The notes: generated by a model from the letters alone, not told the origin. DNA of 64,000 nucleotides from JBBPZK01 sp965219175 (GCA_965219175.1 CBDCNI010000001.1:1736001-1800000); one strand, 5' to 3'; numbered from the stretch's first letter, positions 41,520 through 50,257 are shown. Numbers and translations are program-made.

Positions 41520-42578
41520 TTGGAGAAAACAGCCCAACAGGTAAGCGTGCGGGAGCTTCTGGAATCCGGAGTTCACTTCGGCCATCAAGCCAAGCGCTGG
41601 AACCCGAAGATGAAGCGCTACATCTTCGCCCAACGCGCGGGCGTTCATATTATCGACCTGGATCAGACGCTCACCCTGCTCGAAAAAGCCCGGAACTTTA
41701 TCCGCGGCGTGGCCGAGTCCGGGCGCGAGGTCCTGTTCGTCGGTACCAAAAAACAGGCCCAACTCACCCTCGCGGAGCAGGCGATGCGGAGCGGACAGCC
41801 ATACGTCGCGGAGCGTTATATCGGCGGTATGCTGACCAACTTCAAAACGATTCAACCTCGCATCCACTACTTTACGACGCTCGCCGAGAGGGTTGAGGAG
41901 ACGCCCGAGGAAGATAGGACGGGCCGCGACTGGTTCGCCCTTAACCGCGAGTACCAGAAGCTGCGGCGCAACTTCGCCGGCATCACCCAGATGGAGCGCC
42001 TTCCCGGTGCCATTCTCGTGATCGACCCGAAGCGCGAAGAGTTGATGGTGCGCGAGGCGAACCGGCTCAAGATCCCGGTGGTCGCCCTGACCGATACTAA
42101 CTGCGACCCGGAGGTCATCGACTACGTCATACCCGGCAACGACGACGCCATCCGCTCCATAAACCTCATCGCGAGGCTTATGGCTGACTCTATTCTCGAA
42201 GGCAGGGGCGAGGAAGGAATAGAGGAAGACCGTCCGGTCCCACCCGTTATCGAAGAAGCCAGGGTCGCCGAAGAGGGAGACCTCACCGACGCCGCCGAGG
42301 CGGCTGAGATCACGGAAACCACCGAGTCCGAGCCTGCAGAGCCTGTCCCGAGCGATGCCTCCACCAATGGAGCCGTCGCGGAACAGCCGGAAGCCGAGGA
42401 GGCGCCGGAGAGCGCAGCGCCGCAGCCGGAGGCCGAAGAGGAGCCACCGGAGACGGCTGAGGACGAGCCGAGCGGGACGGAAGAGACGAACGGCGCCAAC
42501 GGTGCGGTCTCTGAAGACGCGCCGGCTGAAGATGCGTCTGATGACAACAGTGACAGTGACGAAACCGAGGAGAGTTAG
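41520..42578 (+). CDS. rpsB: 30S ribosomal protein S2 with long acidic C-terminal extension
   Basis: Essential small-subunit protein. Residues 1-228 are a standard S2 (LLESGVHFGHQAKRWNPKM, GTKKQAQ, YIGGMLTNF, MERLPGAILVIDP, ALTDTNCDPE, NDDAIRSINLI). Residues 229-352 are an unusual tail of about 124 residues dominated by Glu, Ala, Pro, Thr and Asp, probably disordered. Typical S2 is 230-270 residues. TTG 41520 follows AGGAG at 41504-41508. The structured leader upstream probably controls this gene and tsf, 6 bases downstream. Confidence 0.95.
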   Translation: MEKTAQQVSVRELLESGVHFGHQAKRWNPKMKRYIFAQRAGVHIIDLDQTLTLLEKARNFIRGVAESGREVLFVGTKKQAQLTLAEQAMRSGQPYVAERYIGGMLTNFKTIQPRIHYFTTLAERVEETPEEDRTGRDWFALNREYQKLRRNFAGITQMERLPGAILVIDPKREELMVREANRLKIPVVALTDTNCDPEVIDYVIPGNDDAIRSINLIARLMADSILEGRGEEGIEEDRPVPPVIEEARVAEEGDLTDAAEAAEITETTESEPAEPVPSDASTNGAVAEQPEAEEAPESAAPQPEAEEEPPETAEDEPSGTEETNGANGAVSEDAPAEDASDDNSDSDETEES

Positions 42579-42584
42579 AGGGAT

Positions 42585-43178
42585 TTGGCGAGTACGATAG
42601 AGAAGATCAAGCAGCTCCGGGAGGAGACGGCCGCAGGGATGATGGACGTTAAGCGGGCGCTGGATGAGGCCGACGGCGACCTCGACAACGCGCGTCTCGT
42701 CTTGCGGGAGCGGGGACAGGCTGTTGCGGCCAAGAAGAGCAGCCGGGAGACAAACGAGGGCCTGATCGAGTCTTACGTCCACTTCAACGGCCGGGTCGGG
42801 GTTCTCGTGGAGGTGGACTGCGAGACGGACTTCGTGGCCCGCACCGCCGAGTTCAAAGAGTTCGCCCACAACGTCGCGTTGCAGGTCGCTTCGGCCAACC
42901 CGCTCCCCGTCGCCGTCGCCCCGGAGGACATTCCCCAGGAAGCGATGGAAGAAGAGCGCCAGGTAGCCGAGAAACAGGCGGCGGAGATGAACAAGCCCGA
43001 GAACGTCACCCGGCAAATAGTCGAAGGCCGGATGAAGAAGTGGGTTTCCGAGAGGGCGTTACTTACCCAGAGTTATGTAAAAGAGCCGGATCGAACCGTC
43101 GGCGACCTGTTGCAGGATGCGATCCAGCAACTCGGCGAGAACGTGGTCGTGCGGCGTTTCGTCCGCTACGAGCTTTAG
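42585..43178 (+). CDS. tsf: Elongation factor Ts, short form
   Basis: Nucleotide exchange factor for EF-Tu. The 197-residue protein has the N-terminal UBA-like region (KIKQLREETAAGMMDVKRAL), the EF-Tu contact TDFVAR in VDCETDFVARTAEF and only one core domain plus a short C-terminal part, the form also found in Thermus (about 196 residues) rather than the 280-residue E. coli form. TTG 42585 starts 6 bases after rpsB with GAGGAGAGTTAGAGGG before it. Confidence 0.95.
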   Translation: MASTIEKIKQLREETAAGMMDVKRALDEADGDLDNARLVLRERGQAVAAKKSSRETNEGLIESYVHFNGRVGVLVEVDCETDFVARTAEFKEFAHNVALQVASANPLPVAVAPEDIPQEAMEEERQVAEKQAAEMNKPENVTRQIVEGRMKKWVSERALLTQSYVKEPDRTVGDLLQDAIQQLGENVVVRRFVRYEL

Positions 43179-43186
43179 AGAAAGCA

Positions 43187-43990
43187 GTGGACGGAGCTAC
43201 TCCGAACGGGAGCGACGGGCAGCAGTCGGGCTCAAAGTCGGATCAACCCAGAGAGCTAGGCCCCGTGAAACGGGTCGTCCTGAAGGTCTCCGGTGAGAGC
43301 CTGGCGGGCGAGAACGGCTACGGCATAAGCCCGGACAGCCTAAACGCCATAGTCGTGAGCGTCATGGAGGCTGTGGAGGTTGGGGCGGAACTCGCCATCG
43401 TGGTCGGCGGCGGCAACATCTTCCGGGGCTCTCAGGTCGCCGAGGCTCTGGGCATAGAGAGTGCCACGGCTGATTACATGTCCATCCTCGGTACCGTTAT
43501 CAACTCCCTGGCGCTCCAGGCGGCGTTGGAACGGCGGGAGATCCCGACGCGGGTGCAGACGGCCATCGAGATGCAGGAGATAGCCGAACCCTATATCCGC
43601 CGGCGGGCAATCCGGCACCTCGAAAAGGGGCGGGTGGTGATCTTCGCCGCCGGGACCGGGAACCCGTTCTTTACGACGGACACGGGGGCGGCTTTGCGGG
43701 CGCTCGAGATCGGGGCGGATGCGGTCTTGATGGCGAAGAATAGGGTGGATGGGATCTACGACAAGGACCCGCGCGTCTACCCGGAGGCGGTCAGGATGCC
43801 ACATCTCGACTATATGGACTTGCTCTCCAAAAACCTCTCCGTCATGGACCATACCGCCGCCACCCTCTGTAGCGGGGAAGGGCTTCCCATAGTCGTTTTC
43901 GATATACTCAAGCCCGGCAACCTGCGGCGCATACTGCAGGGCGAACATATCGGCTCTTTGGTGTGGAGCGCCGAAGGCGGAGGAGAGTAA
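43187..43990 (+). CDS. pyrH: Uridylate kinase
   Basis: Converts UMP to UDP; hexameric, of the amino acid kinase fold. Core motifs: VVLKVSGESLAG, AIVVGGGNIFRG, the ADYMSILGTVINSLAL helix, GTGNPFFTTDT and the DGIYDKDP loop. GTG 43187, 8 bases after tsf with AGAGAAAG before it, gives a 267-residue protein with a 26-residue polar extension before the core; such extensions are common in actinobacterial PyrH. GTG 43265 would remove the extension and is the alternative. frr follows 4 bases later. Confidence 0.94.
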   Translation: MDGATPNGSDGQQSGSKSDQPRELGPVKRVVLKVSGESLAGENGYGISPDSLNAIVVSVMEAVEVGAELAIVVGGGNIFRGSQVAEALGIESATADYMSILGTVINSLALQAALERREIPTRVQTAIEMQEIAEPYIRRRAIRHLEKGRVVIFAAGTGNPFFTTDTGAALRALEIGADAVLMAKNRVDGIYDKDPRVYPEAVRMPHLDYMDLLSKNLSVMDHTAATLCSGEGLPIVVFDILKPGNLRRILQGEHIGSLVWSAEGGGE

Positions 43991-43994
43991 GAAG

Positions 43995-44555
43995 ATGTCC
44001 GACATCATAGATCTCACGGCGGCAGAACGCCGGATGGGGGGAGCGGTCGACTCTCTCCGGCGGGAGTTCTCTACCATAAGGACGGGGCGGGCGAACGCTT
44101 CCATCCTCGACAGGGTAGAGGTCGAGGCCTACGGTACCAGGATGGCTTTGAGGAGTGTGGCGAACGTGAGCGTTCCAGAGCCTCGTCTGCTCACCGTTAC
44201 GCCGTTCGACCCGAACTCTCTCAAGGACATAGAGCGGGCCATCGCCAACTCCGATATCGGCCTGAATCCGCAGAATGACGGAAAGATAATCCGGCTCCCG
44301 ATCCCCGAGCTAACCGAAGAGCGGCGGCGGGAGTTGATCCGTCTGGCCCGGAGCATGGCCGAGGAGAGCCGGGTCTCTGCACGAAACGTCCGGCGCGACG
44401 AGATGCGGGACATCTCGGAGCTTCGCAAGGAGGGGGAGATCTCCGAGGACGACGAGCGCCGGGCGGAGGATGAGCTTCAGCAGCTCACCAACACCTACGT
44501 CAAGCGCATAGACTCGGCGCTCTCGGACAAAGAATCAGAGCTCCTGGAGGTCTGA
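43995..44555 (+). CDS. frr: Ribosome recycling factor
   Basis: Splits post-termination ribosomes together with EF-G. The 186-residue protein has AVDSLRREFSTIRTGRANAS, RLLTVTPFDPNSLKDIERAI, GKIIRLPIPELTEERRRELI and the long three-helix bundle. ATG 43995 lies in AGTAAGAAGATG, 4 bases after pyrH. The final coding bases GGAGG (44546-44550) double as the Shine-Dalgarno for the following uppS. Confidence 0.96.
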   Translation: MSDIIDLTAAERRMGGAVDSLRREFSTIRTGRANASILDRVEVEAYGTRMALRSVANVSVPEPRLLTVTPFDPNSLKDIERAIANSDIGLNPQNDGKIIRLPIPELTEERRRELIRLARSMAEESRVSARNVRRDEMRDISELRKEGEISEDDERRAEDELQQLTNTYVKRIDSALSDKESELLEV

Positions 44556-44557
44556 CC

Positions 44558-45328
44558 CTGGAACCCGTCCGAGAACATCTCTCCGGCGCGCCGGACGAGT
44601 CCCGTTTAACGCGCCTGGACCCCCGCAAGAGGTCGCCGCGCAACGTTGCGCCACGCCACGTCGCGATCATCATGGACGGCAACGGTCGCTGGGCGCAGCG
44701 CCGCTGGCTTCCCCGCGCCGCCGGTCACCGCGCCGGAGTCCAGAACCTCCAGCCGATGATCGAAGCCGCCGGAGAGGCCGGGGTCGAGAACCTTACTCTC
44801 TACGCCTTCTCCACCGAAAATTGGGTTCGCCCCCAAGAAGAGGTCAGCTACCTCATGTCCCTCTTCCTCGAAAACGCAAAAGTAAAGGTCCCCGAGATGC
44901 ACGAAAAAGGCGCCCGGCTCCGCTTTCTCGGACGCCGGGAGCACCTCGCGCAACCTCTTCAAAGAGCAATGAACGACGCCGAGGAACTAACCTGTCGCAA
45001 CGAGCGCCTGAACGTCTACATTGCTCTAAATTACGGTGGGCGGGCCGAGATGGTGGACGCCGCGCGGCGTATGATCTCCGACGGTCTATCTCCCGAAGAG
45101 GTAGACGAAACAACCTTCGCCCGCTACCTCTACGCCCCCGAAGCGCCGGAGGTGGACCTCGTGATCCGGACGAGCGGCGAGCTTCGCGTCTCCAACTTCC
45201 TGCTCTGGCAGATAGCCTATGCCGAGTTCTACGTCACAGAGACGCTCTGGCCCGACTTCTCGACCGAGGAGTTCTCGCGAGCCGTAGATTCGTTTGCGAG
45301 CCGTTCCCGGCGTCGGGGTGGGGTATAA
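44558..45328 (+). CDS. uppS: Undecaprenyl diphosphate synthase family (cis-prenyltransferase)
   Basis: Makes the long polyprenyl diphosphate that carries cell-wall precursors. Core motifs: HVAIIMDGNGRWAQRR (catalytic Asp), YAFSTENWVRP, ALNYGGRAEMVDAA, DLVIRTSGELRVSNFLLWQ and YAEFYVTETLWPDF. The first standard start (ATG 44672) lies inside the conserved IIMDGNGRW strand and would give only 218 residues. CTG 44558, 7 bases after GGAGG (44546-44550) and 2 bases after the frr stop, yields 256 residues with MEPVREHLSGAP ahead of the core, the normal length. I therefore call a CTG start. cdsA follows. Confidence 0.94.
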   Translation: MEPVREHLSGAPDESRLTRLDPRKRSPRNVAPRHVAIIMDGNGRWAQRRWLPRAAGHRAGVQNLQPMIEAAGEAGVENLTLYAFSTENWVRPQEEVSYLMSLFLENAKVKVPEMHEKGARLRFLGRREHLAQPLQRAMNDAEELTCRNERLNVYIALNYGGRAEMVDAARRMISDGLSPEEVDETTFARYLYAPEAPEVDLVIRTSGELRVSNFLLWQIAYAEFYVTETLWPDFSTEEFSRAVDSFASRSRRRGGV

Positions 45329-45331
45329 GCT

Positions 45332-46144
45332 TTGCTCCGGTGGCGCGTCGCCACCGGCCTAACCCTCGCCCCGCTGGTCCTGGGCGCAATAGCCCTGGGC
45401 TACTGGTCCTCCTTCGGATACTGGACGCTCCTGGCCCTCGTCCTCGTCGTCGTTGCCCGCTCGGCATACGAACTGGCCCGAGCCCTCAATCCACTGCCGT
45501 TCGTCGCGGCGCTGGGGGCGGGTGCTATGCCGGTGCTCTTCTCTCTCCCCTTCGAGGCCCAAGGTTACGGCTCCACGGGAATTCTCGCCGGCGCCGTGTT
45601 GAGCCTACCGTGGACGCTCTTGTGGCTCGCGGCGAGGCCCGAGGCCCGAACACTGCGCGCGATCCTCGCGATCCTCCTGATGACCCTCTGGGTCGGCGTA
45701 CCTCTGGCCCACCTTGGTCTCCTCGCCGGGATGAGAAACGGCGTAACCCTAATCCTGATAACGGTGGTCGGACCCTGGATCTCCGACGCCGGAGCCTACT
45801 TCGCAGGCATCTTCTTCGGACGTCACCTCCTTTTCCCGAGCCTAAGTCCCAAAAAAACGGTCGAGGGCAGCATCGGCGGACTCCTCCTAACGACTCTGGC
45901 GATCGGGTGGGTCTCCTACCAGTTCCTCGGGTTCACCGTAGTCGAATCTGTGGTCATGGGGGCGCTGGTCTCGGTCTTCAGCCAGAGCGGCGACCTCTTC
46001 GAGTCCTTACTCAAACGCCTCCTGGACCTAAAGGACCTCGGGCGCGCCTTGCCGGGACACGGCGGCCTCCTCGACCGTATAGACAGCATCCTCTTCACCA
46101 TTCCTGCTGTATACTATTTACTCTTGCTTTATGAGATCCTCTAA
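45332..46144 (+). CDS. cdsA: Phosphatidate cytidylyltransferase
   Basis: Integral membrane enzyme that forms CDP-diacylglycerol for phospholipid synthesis. The 270-residue protein has about eight hydrophobic segments and the family signature: SDAGAYFAGIFFGRHLLFP, SLSPKKTVEGSIGG, QSGDLFESLLKR, LGRALPGHGGLLDRID. TTG 45332 starts 3 bases after uppS. With uppS and dxr it forms the usual envelope lipid block. Confidence 0.95.
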   Translation: MLRWRVATGLTLAPLVLGAIALGYWSSFGYWTLLALVLVVVARSAYELARALNPLPFVAALGAGAMPVLFSLPFEAQGYGSTGILAGAVLSLPWTLLWLAARPEARTLRAILAILLMTLWVGVPLAHLGLLAGMRNGVTLILITVVGPWISDAGAYFAGIFFGRHLLFPSLSPKKTVEGSIGGLLLTTLAIGWVSYQFLGFTVVESVVMGALVSVFSQSGDLFESLLKRLLDLKDLGRALPGHGGLLDRIDSILFTIPAVYYLLLLYEIL

Positions 46145-46159
46145 CCAGAACATTTCTCA

Positions 46160-47299
46160 GTGCGCCGTATAACCATCCTGGGATCGACCGGCAGTATCGG
46201 CCGTCAAGCCCTCGACGTGGTACGCGCCCACCCGGATCGCTTCGACGTAGTTGGCCTCTCCGCAGGCTCAAATGCAGAGTTGCTCGCCGAACAAGCCGCC
46301 GAGTTCGACCCTGAGTACCTCGCCCTCGAAAACAGCACCTCATCCGAACTGAAAGCCGCAAACGCCGAAGTCCTGGTCGGTGCGGGATCCGCCCGCGCGC
46401 TGGCCCAAGAACCCGTTGACGTGGTCCTGAACGGTATCGTCGGCTTTGCCGGTCTCTCGGCGACCGTAGCGGCGCTCCAGGCCGGAAACCGTCTCGCCCT
46501 AGCCAACAAAGAGTCGCTGGTAGCCGGTGGAGAATGGGTCATGGACCTCGCAAAAGATAACCGCATAATACCCGTAGATTCGGAGCATTCGGCGATTTTC
46601 CAGTGTTTGGAAGGACGAAACAAAGAGGAGGTTCGGGAGATCCTGTTAACCGCTTCGGGCGGTCCGTTTTTCGGGTTCGAGAAGGGGAGTTTGGTCGAGG
46701 CTGGGCCGGAAGATGCGCTCAAGCACCCGACCTGGAGCATGGGGCGTAAGAACACCATAGACTCGGCGACGTTGATGAACAAGGGTTTGGAAGTTATAGA
46801 GGCTCACCATCTCTTTGGTACGCCTTACGAGGACGTGCGGGTCGTGGTGCATCGGCAGTCCGTGGTTCATGGTGGGATCACGTTCGAGGATGGAACGATG
46901 ATCGTCCACGCTGCGACCCCGGATATGAGGTTGCCGATAGCTTACAGCATCCTGTACCCGGAGAGGGTGAGCGTGGGTGTGGAGCCGGTAGGTTTCGGAG
47001 GTACGAGTTGGACCTTCGACGAGCCCCGGAGCGACGTGTTCCGGTGTCTGCCGCTCGCTATCGAGGCGGGGAAAGCCGGAGGCGTGTATCCGGTTGCGCT
47101 AAACGCGGCAAACGAGGTGGCGGTCGAGGCCTTCCTTGACCACCGGATAAAATTCCTCCAGATAGCGGAGGCGATCGAGGAGGTCCTGGAAGACTTTGAA
47201 GATTCCGCGAGCATGACGAGCATGGAAGCGATAGAAGGCGTGGACGCTTTGGCCCGGACGAAGGCTGAGGAGTCCGTGCGAGAGGTCGTGGGCCGGTGA
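46160..47299 (+). CDS. dxr: 1-deoxy-D-xylulose-5-phosphate reductoisomerase
   Basis: First committed enzyme of the MEP isoprenoid pathway; NADPH and Mg dependent. The 379-residue protein has LGSTGSIGRQALDVV, NGIVGFAGLSATVAAL, ANKESLVAGGEW, PVDSEHSAIFQCL (metal site), SATLMNKGLEVIEAHHLF and NAANEVAVEAFL. GTG 46160 has no strong Shine-Dalgarno but fits the family N-terminus. Its stop overlaps rseP's GTG. ispG, another MEP enzyme, follows rseP. Confidence 0.96.
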   Translation: MRRITILGSTGSIGRQALDVVRAHPDRFDVVGLSAGSNAELLAEQAAEFDPEYLALENSTSSELKAANAEVLVGAGSARALAQEPVDVVLNGIVGFAGLSATVAALQAGNRLALANKESLVAGGEWVMDLAKDNRIIPVDSEHSAIFQCLEGRNKEEVREILLTASGGPFFGFEKGSLVEAGPEDALKHPTWSMGRKNTIDSATLMNKGLEVIEAHHLFGTPYEDVRVVVHRQSVVHGGITFEDGTMIVHAATPDMRLPIAYSILYPERVSVGVEPVGFGGTSWTFDEPRSDVFRCLPLAIEAGKAGGVYPVALNAANEVAVEAFLDHRIKFLQIAEAIEEVLEDFEDSASMTSMEAIEGVDALARTKAEESVREVVGR

Positions 47300-48363
47300 C
47301 GTTCGTAATAGCGCTCCTGGGGCTTATATTCCTGATCGTCATCCACGAACTCGGGCACATGCTGACCGCGAAAGCGCTAGGTGTCAGAGTGCCGGAGTTC
47401 GGGATCGGGTTCGGGCCGGCTATCTTCAAGAAGAAGATCGGCAAAACCGTCTATTCTTTCCGCATAATACTCCTCGGTGGTTTCGCAAAGATGGCCGGGA
47501 TGGAGGGAGTCTCCAGCGTCGAGGTGGAGAAAGCGGACACCGGCCCGGACACTTATCCGGCCAAGCCGCCGTGGCGTAAAGCGCTCATCATCTTCGCGGG
47601 ACCGTTCGCCAACCTGTTGGCCGCCGTCCTGATACTGGCCGCCGTCTTTATGATCTCCGGGGTGATAACAGGGGCCAAGACGACTGTGAAAGAGGTGGTC
47701 CCGAACTCACTTGCCTCGAAGGGAGGCGTCCAGAATGGTGACCGCGTCGTTTCTATTGATGGGACCCGGACGAAGAGTTGGGATAAATTCGTAGGGGTAG
47801 TGCAGAAGCGGAAGCCGGGAGATAGGGTATCCGTGAGCGTGGTGCGAGACGGGCAGCAGAAGCAGTTCTCCGGCAAGCTGGGCGCGAATCCCAGGGACCC
47901 GAAGCAGCCGCTCGTGGGGATCAGCCCGGTGACGATAAGGAAGACTTACGGGCCTATCGAATCCGTGGGGATGGCAACGAGGCAGATCGTGGACATCACG
48001 GGAAGGCTCGGCGGGTTCGTCGGGCAACTCGTGACCGGGAAGCAGAGCTTCTACAAGAACGTGAGCGGTCCCGTCGGTATAGCTTCCATCAGCAGCACGG
48101 CTCTTACGCAGGGTTATTATCCGCAGTTATTGGCGCTTATCAGCCTGAACCTGGCACTGTTCAACTTGTTGCCTATACTGCCGCTCGATGGGGGGCATCT
48201 GGTGATCATCGCGGCCGAGAAGGTCATGGGTAGACCGGTGAGACCGGAGACGGTAAATAAGATCGCCGCGCTCGGCGTGACGCTGGTGCTGGCGCTCTTT
48301 CTGTTCGCCACATACGCAGACATTAGTAAACTTTTCATGGGACAGCCGTTTATCCCGAAGTAA
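47296..48363 (+). CDS. rseP: Site-2 protease (RseP/RasP family M50 metalloprotease)
   Basis: Intramembrane zinc protease that cleaves anti-sigma factors or signal-peptide remnants. The 355-residue protein has HELGH in LIVIHELGHMLTAKAL within the first membrane helix, a second helix around residues 95-118, one PDZ domain (about 130-210) with NGDRVVSIDGT, and the third zinc ligand in LPILPLDGGH near the C-terminus. GTG 47296 overlaps the dxr stop (GTGA). The dxr-rseP-ispG order is standard. Its substrate is unknown; no anti-sigma gene lies beside either sigma factor in this window. Confidence 0.95.
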   Translation: MTFVIALLGLIFLIVIHELGHMLTAKALGVRVPEFGIGFGPAIFKKKIGKTVYSFRIILLGGFAKMAGMEGVSSVEVEKADTGPDTYPAKPPWRKALIIFAGPFANLLAAVLILAAVFMISGVITGAKTTVKEVVPNSLASKGGVQNGDRVVSIDGTRTKSWDKFVGVVQKRKPGDRVSVSVVRDGQQKQFSGKLGANPRDPKQPLVGISPVTIRKTYGPIESVGMATRQIVDITGRLGGFVGQLVTGKQSFYKNVSGPVGIASISSTALTQGYYPQLLALISLNLALFNLLPILPLDGGHLVIIAAEKVMGRPVRPETVNKIAALGVTLVLALFLFATYADISKLFMGQPFIPK

Positions 48364-48398
48364 AATCTAGGGTGTAGACAACAACTTTTAGGAGAACC

Positions 48399-49472
48399 AT
48401 GACAGAGGCAGCCTTGCAAGAGCGACCGGTCACGAGCCGACAAATTACGGTCGGCGGCGTGCCTATAGGCGGCGGCGCTCAAGTCGCCGTCCAGTCCATG
48501 ACGAATACGAATACGAGCGACGTCGAGGCGACGGTCCAGCAAGTCTACGACTTGAACTCGGCCGGTGCGGATCTTGTACGGGTCTCTGTCAACGGCTCGA
48601 AGGCGCTCAAGGGATTCAGGGAGGTCGTGTGGCGTTCTCCGGTCCCCTTGATCGCCGATGTCCACTTCGACTACCGGATGGCGCTCGGGGCTGCGGATGC
48701 GGGCGCCGCTTGCGTCCGTATAAATCCGGGCAACGTCGGCAACGACGACCGTTACCGGCAGGTGATCGAGAAATGTCAGGAGACAGGTGTGGCGATGCGC
48801 ATCGGGGTTAACTCCGGCTCCGTGGAGCGGCGCTTCTGGGACCTGCCGAAGGCCGAGGCGCTGGTCGCGAGCGCGTTGCACAAGGTGGAGATCGCCGAGG
48901 AGATGGACTTCTTCAACTTCAAGGTCTCCCTGAAGGCGAGCCACGTCCCGGAGATGGTCGAGGCGAACAGGAAGTTCCGCGAGCACTCAGACGCCCCGCT
49001 GCACCTGGGCGTCACCGAGGCCGGAACGAAACTGCCCGGAGCCATAAAGACCGCCGCCGCCTTCGGTCAGCTCTTGCCCTACGGGATCGGGGACACCATC
49101 CGGGTTTCGCTGGCCCAAGACCCAGTAGAGGAGTTGCCGGTTGCGTACCAAATCCTCTCGGCCCTCAACCTGCGGCATCGCGGCCCGAACGTGATCGCCT
49201 GTCCTAGCTGCGCCCGTACTCTAGGCTTCGACGTCATAGGTATGGCCGCTAAAGTCGAGGACGAATTAAAAAGCTACGAAGACCACTTCACCGTTGCGGT
49301 AATGGGTTGCATCGTCAACGGCCCCGGCGAGGCTCGTGACGCCGACTACGGAGTAGCCGGAGGCAAAGACGATGGCGTCATATTCTCCAAAGGCAAGCCA
49401 CTTCGCAAGGTCGGCCGCGACGACATCTTCGACGCCCTCTTCGAGGAGATAACGAGCGACGGCTGGAAGTAG
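48399..49472 (+). CDS. ispG: 4-hydroxy-3-methylbut-2-en-1-yl diphosphate synthase
   Basis: 4Fe-4S enzyme that converts MEcPP to HMBPP in the MEP pathway. The 357-residue protein has the barrel start VQSMTNTNTSDVEAT, LIADVHFDYRMAL, RINPGNVG and, in the C-terminal part, the cluster cysteines CPSCARTLG and MGCIVNGPGEA, with the closing acidic residues. ATG 48399 follows TAGGAGAACC. It is the last housekeeping gene before the low-GC insertion. Confidence 0.96.
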   Translation: MTEAALQERPVTSRQITVGGVPIGGGAQVAVQSMTNTNTSDVEATVQQVYDLNSAGADLVRVSVNGSKALKGFREVVWRSPVPLIADVHFDYRMALGAADAGAACVRINPGNVGNDDRYRQVIEKCQETGVAMRIGVNSGSVERRFWDLPKAEALVASALHKVEIAEEMDFFNFKVSLKASHVPEMVEANRKFREHSDAPLHLGVTEAGTKLPGAIKTAAAFGQLLPYGIGDTIRVSLAQDPVEELPVAYQILSALNLRHRGPNVIACPSCARTLGFDVIGMAAKVEDELKSYEDHFTVAVMGCIVNGPGEARDADYGVAGGKDDGVIFSKGKPLRKVGRDDIFDALFEEITSDGWK

Positions 49473-49507
49473 ACCCGAGTGTTTGAGGATACTACCCCTA
49501 GATAATG

Positions 49508-49522
49508 GACATGTTACATGTC
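49508..49522. promoter_or_regulatory. 15-bp palindrome spanning the start codon of the HEPN-like gene
   Basis: GACATGT (49508-49514), a central T, and ACATGTC (49516-49522) form a perfect 7-bp inverted repeat that includes the ATG at 49518. A GATAAT -10-like hexamer is at 49501-49506, just upstream, so transcription could begin close to the start codon and no Shine-Dalgarno is seen. A palindrome in this place would suit an operator bound by an autoregulatory partner, though none is encoded nearby. Confidence 0.4.
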
Positions 49523-50177
49523 ACTCGATAGTGAACTTGCAAAACGAGTTGATCGACTTGTCGCTAAAGGTGAGGAAGTTAAGAGAACGCATACCCCCAA
49601 TCCTCCCAACGTTGCGGGCTTTACTACTCTCGACTCCAGTTCCTTTGCGGAGTGGCAGACACAAGGTCTCAACTTCCTGACTAACGTGCTCGGCAGCGAG
49701 CACGTATACACGGAACACTTCAGGTGTCAAGTTAAAGATGGGTATAACAGCCATGTTGAGACGGGGCAGGGAATTCTGAGAGCCTTTAAAGATGATCTCC
49801 AAAATGGTTACTTGACAGAAGTTAGAAATCTGATCTCCGCCGAATTATTCTCGAGCTTTTTGGAGATGGCTGAACACTTGCATGAAGCAGGATATAAGGA
49901 TCCAGCAGCGTCTTTGGCTGGAGCCGTTCTTGAGGACGGGTTGCGCAAAATCGCTACGGCCAACGGCGTTAAACTGAAAGCTCGGGAAGACTTGAACTCC
50001 TTGAACAGAAAGATTGCGGACAAGGGCGTGTACAACCGGCTAGTGCAAAAGAAGATCCAGGTGTGGACCGACGTTCGTAACCATGCGGATCACGGTGCCT
50101 TCGACGAGTATTCATCAGATGATGTGTCCGATGTGATTCGCGGCGTTGAGAGGTTTTTGAGTAACTATTTGCAGTAA
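49518..50177 (+). CDS. Orphan protein with C-terminal HEPN-like domain, probably horizontally acquired
   Basis: A 219-residue soluble protein of unknown function. Residues 1-95 match nothing I know. Residues 100-219 are helical and contain the pattern of a HEPN/DUF4145-type domain: SLAGAVLEDGLRKIA, then R187-N-H-A-D-H192, which fits the R-polar-x3-H RNase motif of HEPN proteins, followed by GVERFLSNYL. GC over 49561-50160 is about 50% by hand count (298 of 600), against 70% in a sample line of ispG. It interrupts the usual ispG-rimP neighbourhood and has no nucleotidyltransferase antitoxin beside it. A stress or defence RNase is possible; a non-catalytic HEPN protein is equally possible. Confidence 0.65.
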   Translation: MSLDSELAKRVDRLVAKGEEVKRTHTPNPPNVAGFTTLDSSSFAEWQTQGLNFLTNVLGSEHVYTEHFRCQVKDGYNSHVETGQGILRAFKDDLQNGYLTEVRNLISAELFSSFLEMAEHLHEAGYKDPAASLAGAVLEDGLRKIATANGVKLKAREDLNSLNRKIADKGVYNRLVQKKIQVWTDVRNHADHGAFDEYSSDDVSDVIRGVERFLSNYLQ

Positions 50178-50229
50178 AGCTCAAACTATCAGGCATGAAG
50201 TTTCGGCTGCTTCACAGAGTTTATACGCC

Positions 50230-50257
50230 TTGTAACCTACATACTCTGATGTACAAT
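50230..50257 (+). promoter_or_regulatory. Sigma-70-type promoter for rimP-nusA-infB
   Basis: TTGTAA (50230-50235), 16-base spacer, TACAAT (50252-50257): the best promoter-like sequence I found in the window. Transcription would start near 50261-50265, giving a leader of about 60 bases before the rimP GTG. The leader contains the terminator described next. Confidence 0.6.

Noticed and set aside
41490..43016. 508-codon open frame on the minus strand opposite rpsB and tsf
   Set aside because: It is the antisense shadow of two certain genes in GC-rich sequence; no recognisable protein motif and composition follows the opposite-strand codon bias.
44821..46134. 437-codon plus-strand frame across uppS and cdsA
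   Set aside because: Arg/Pro-rich out-of-frame translation typical of GC-rich coding DNA; both real genes are well supported.
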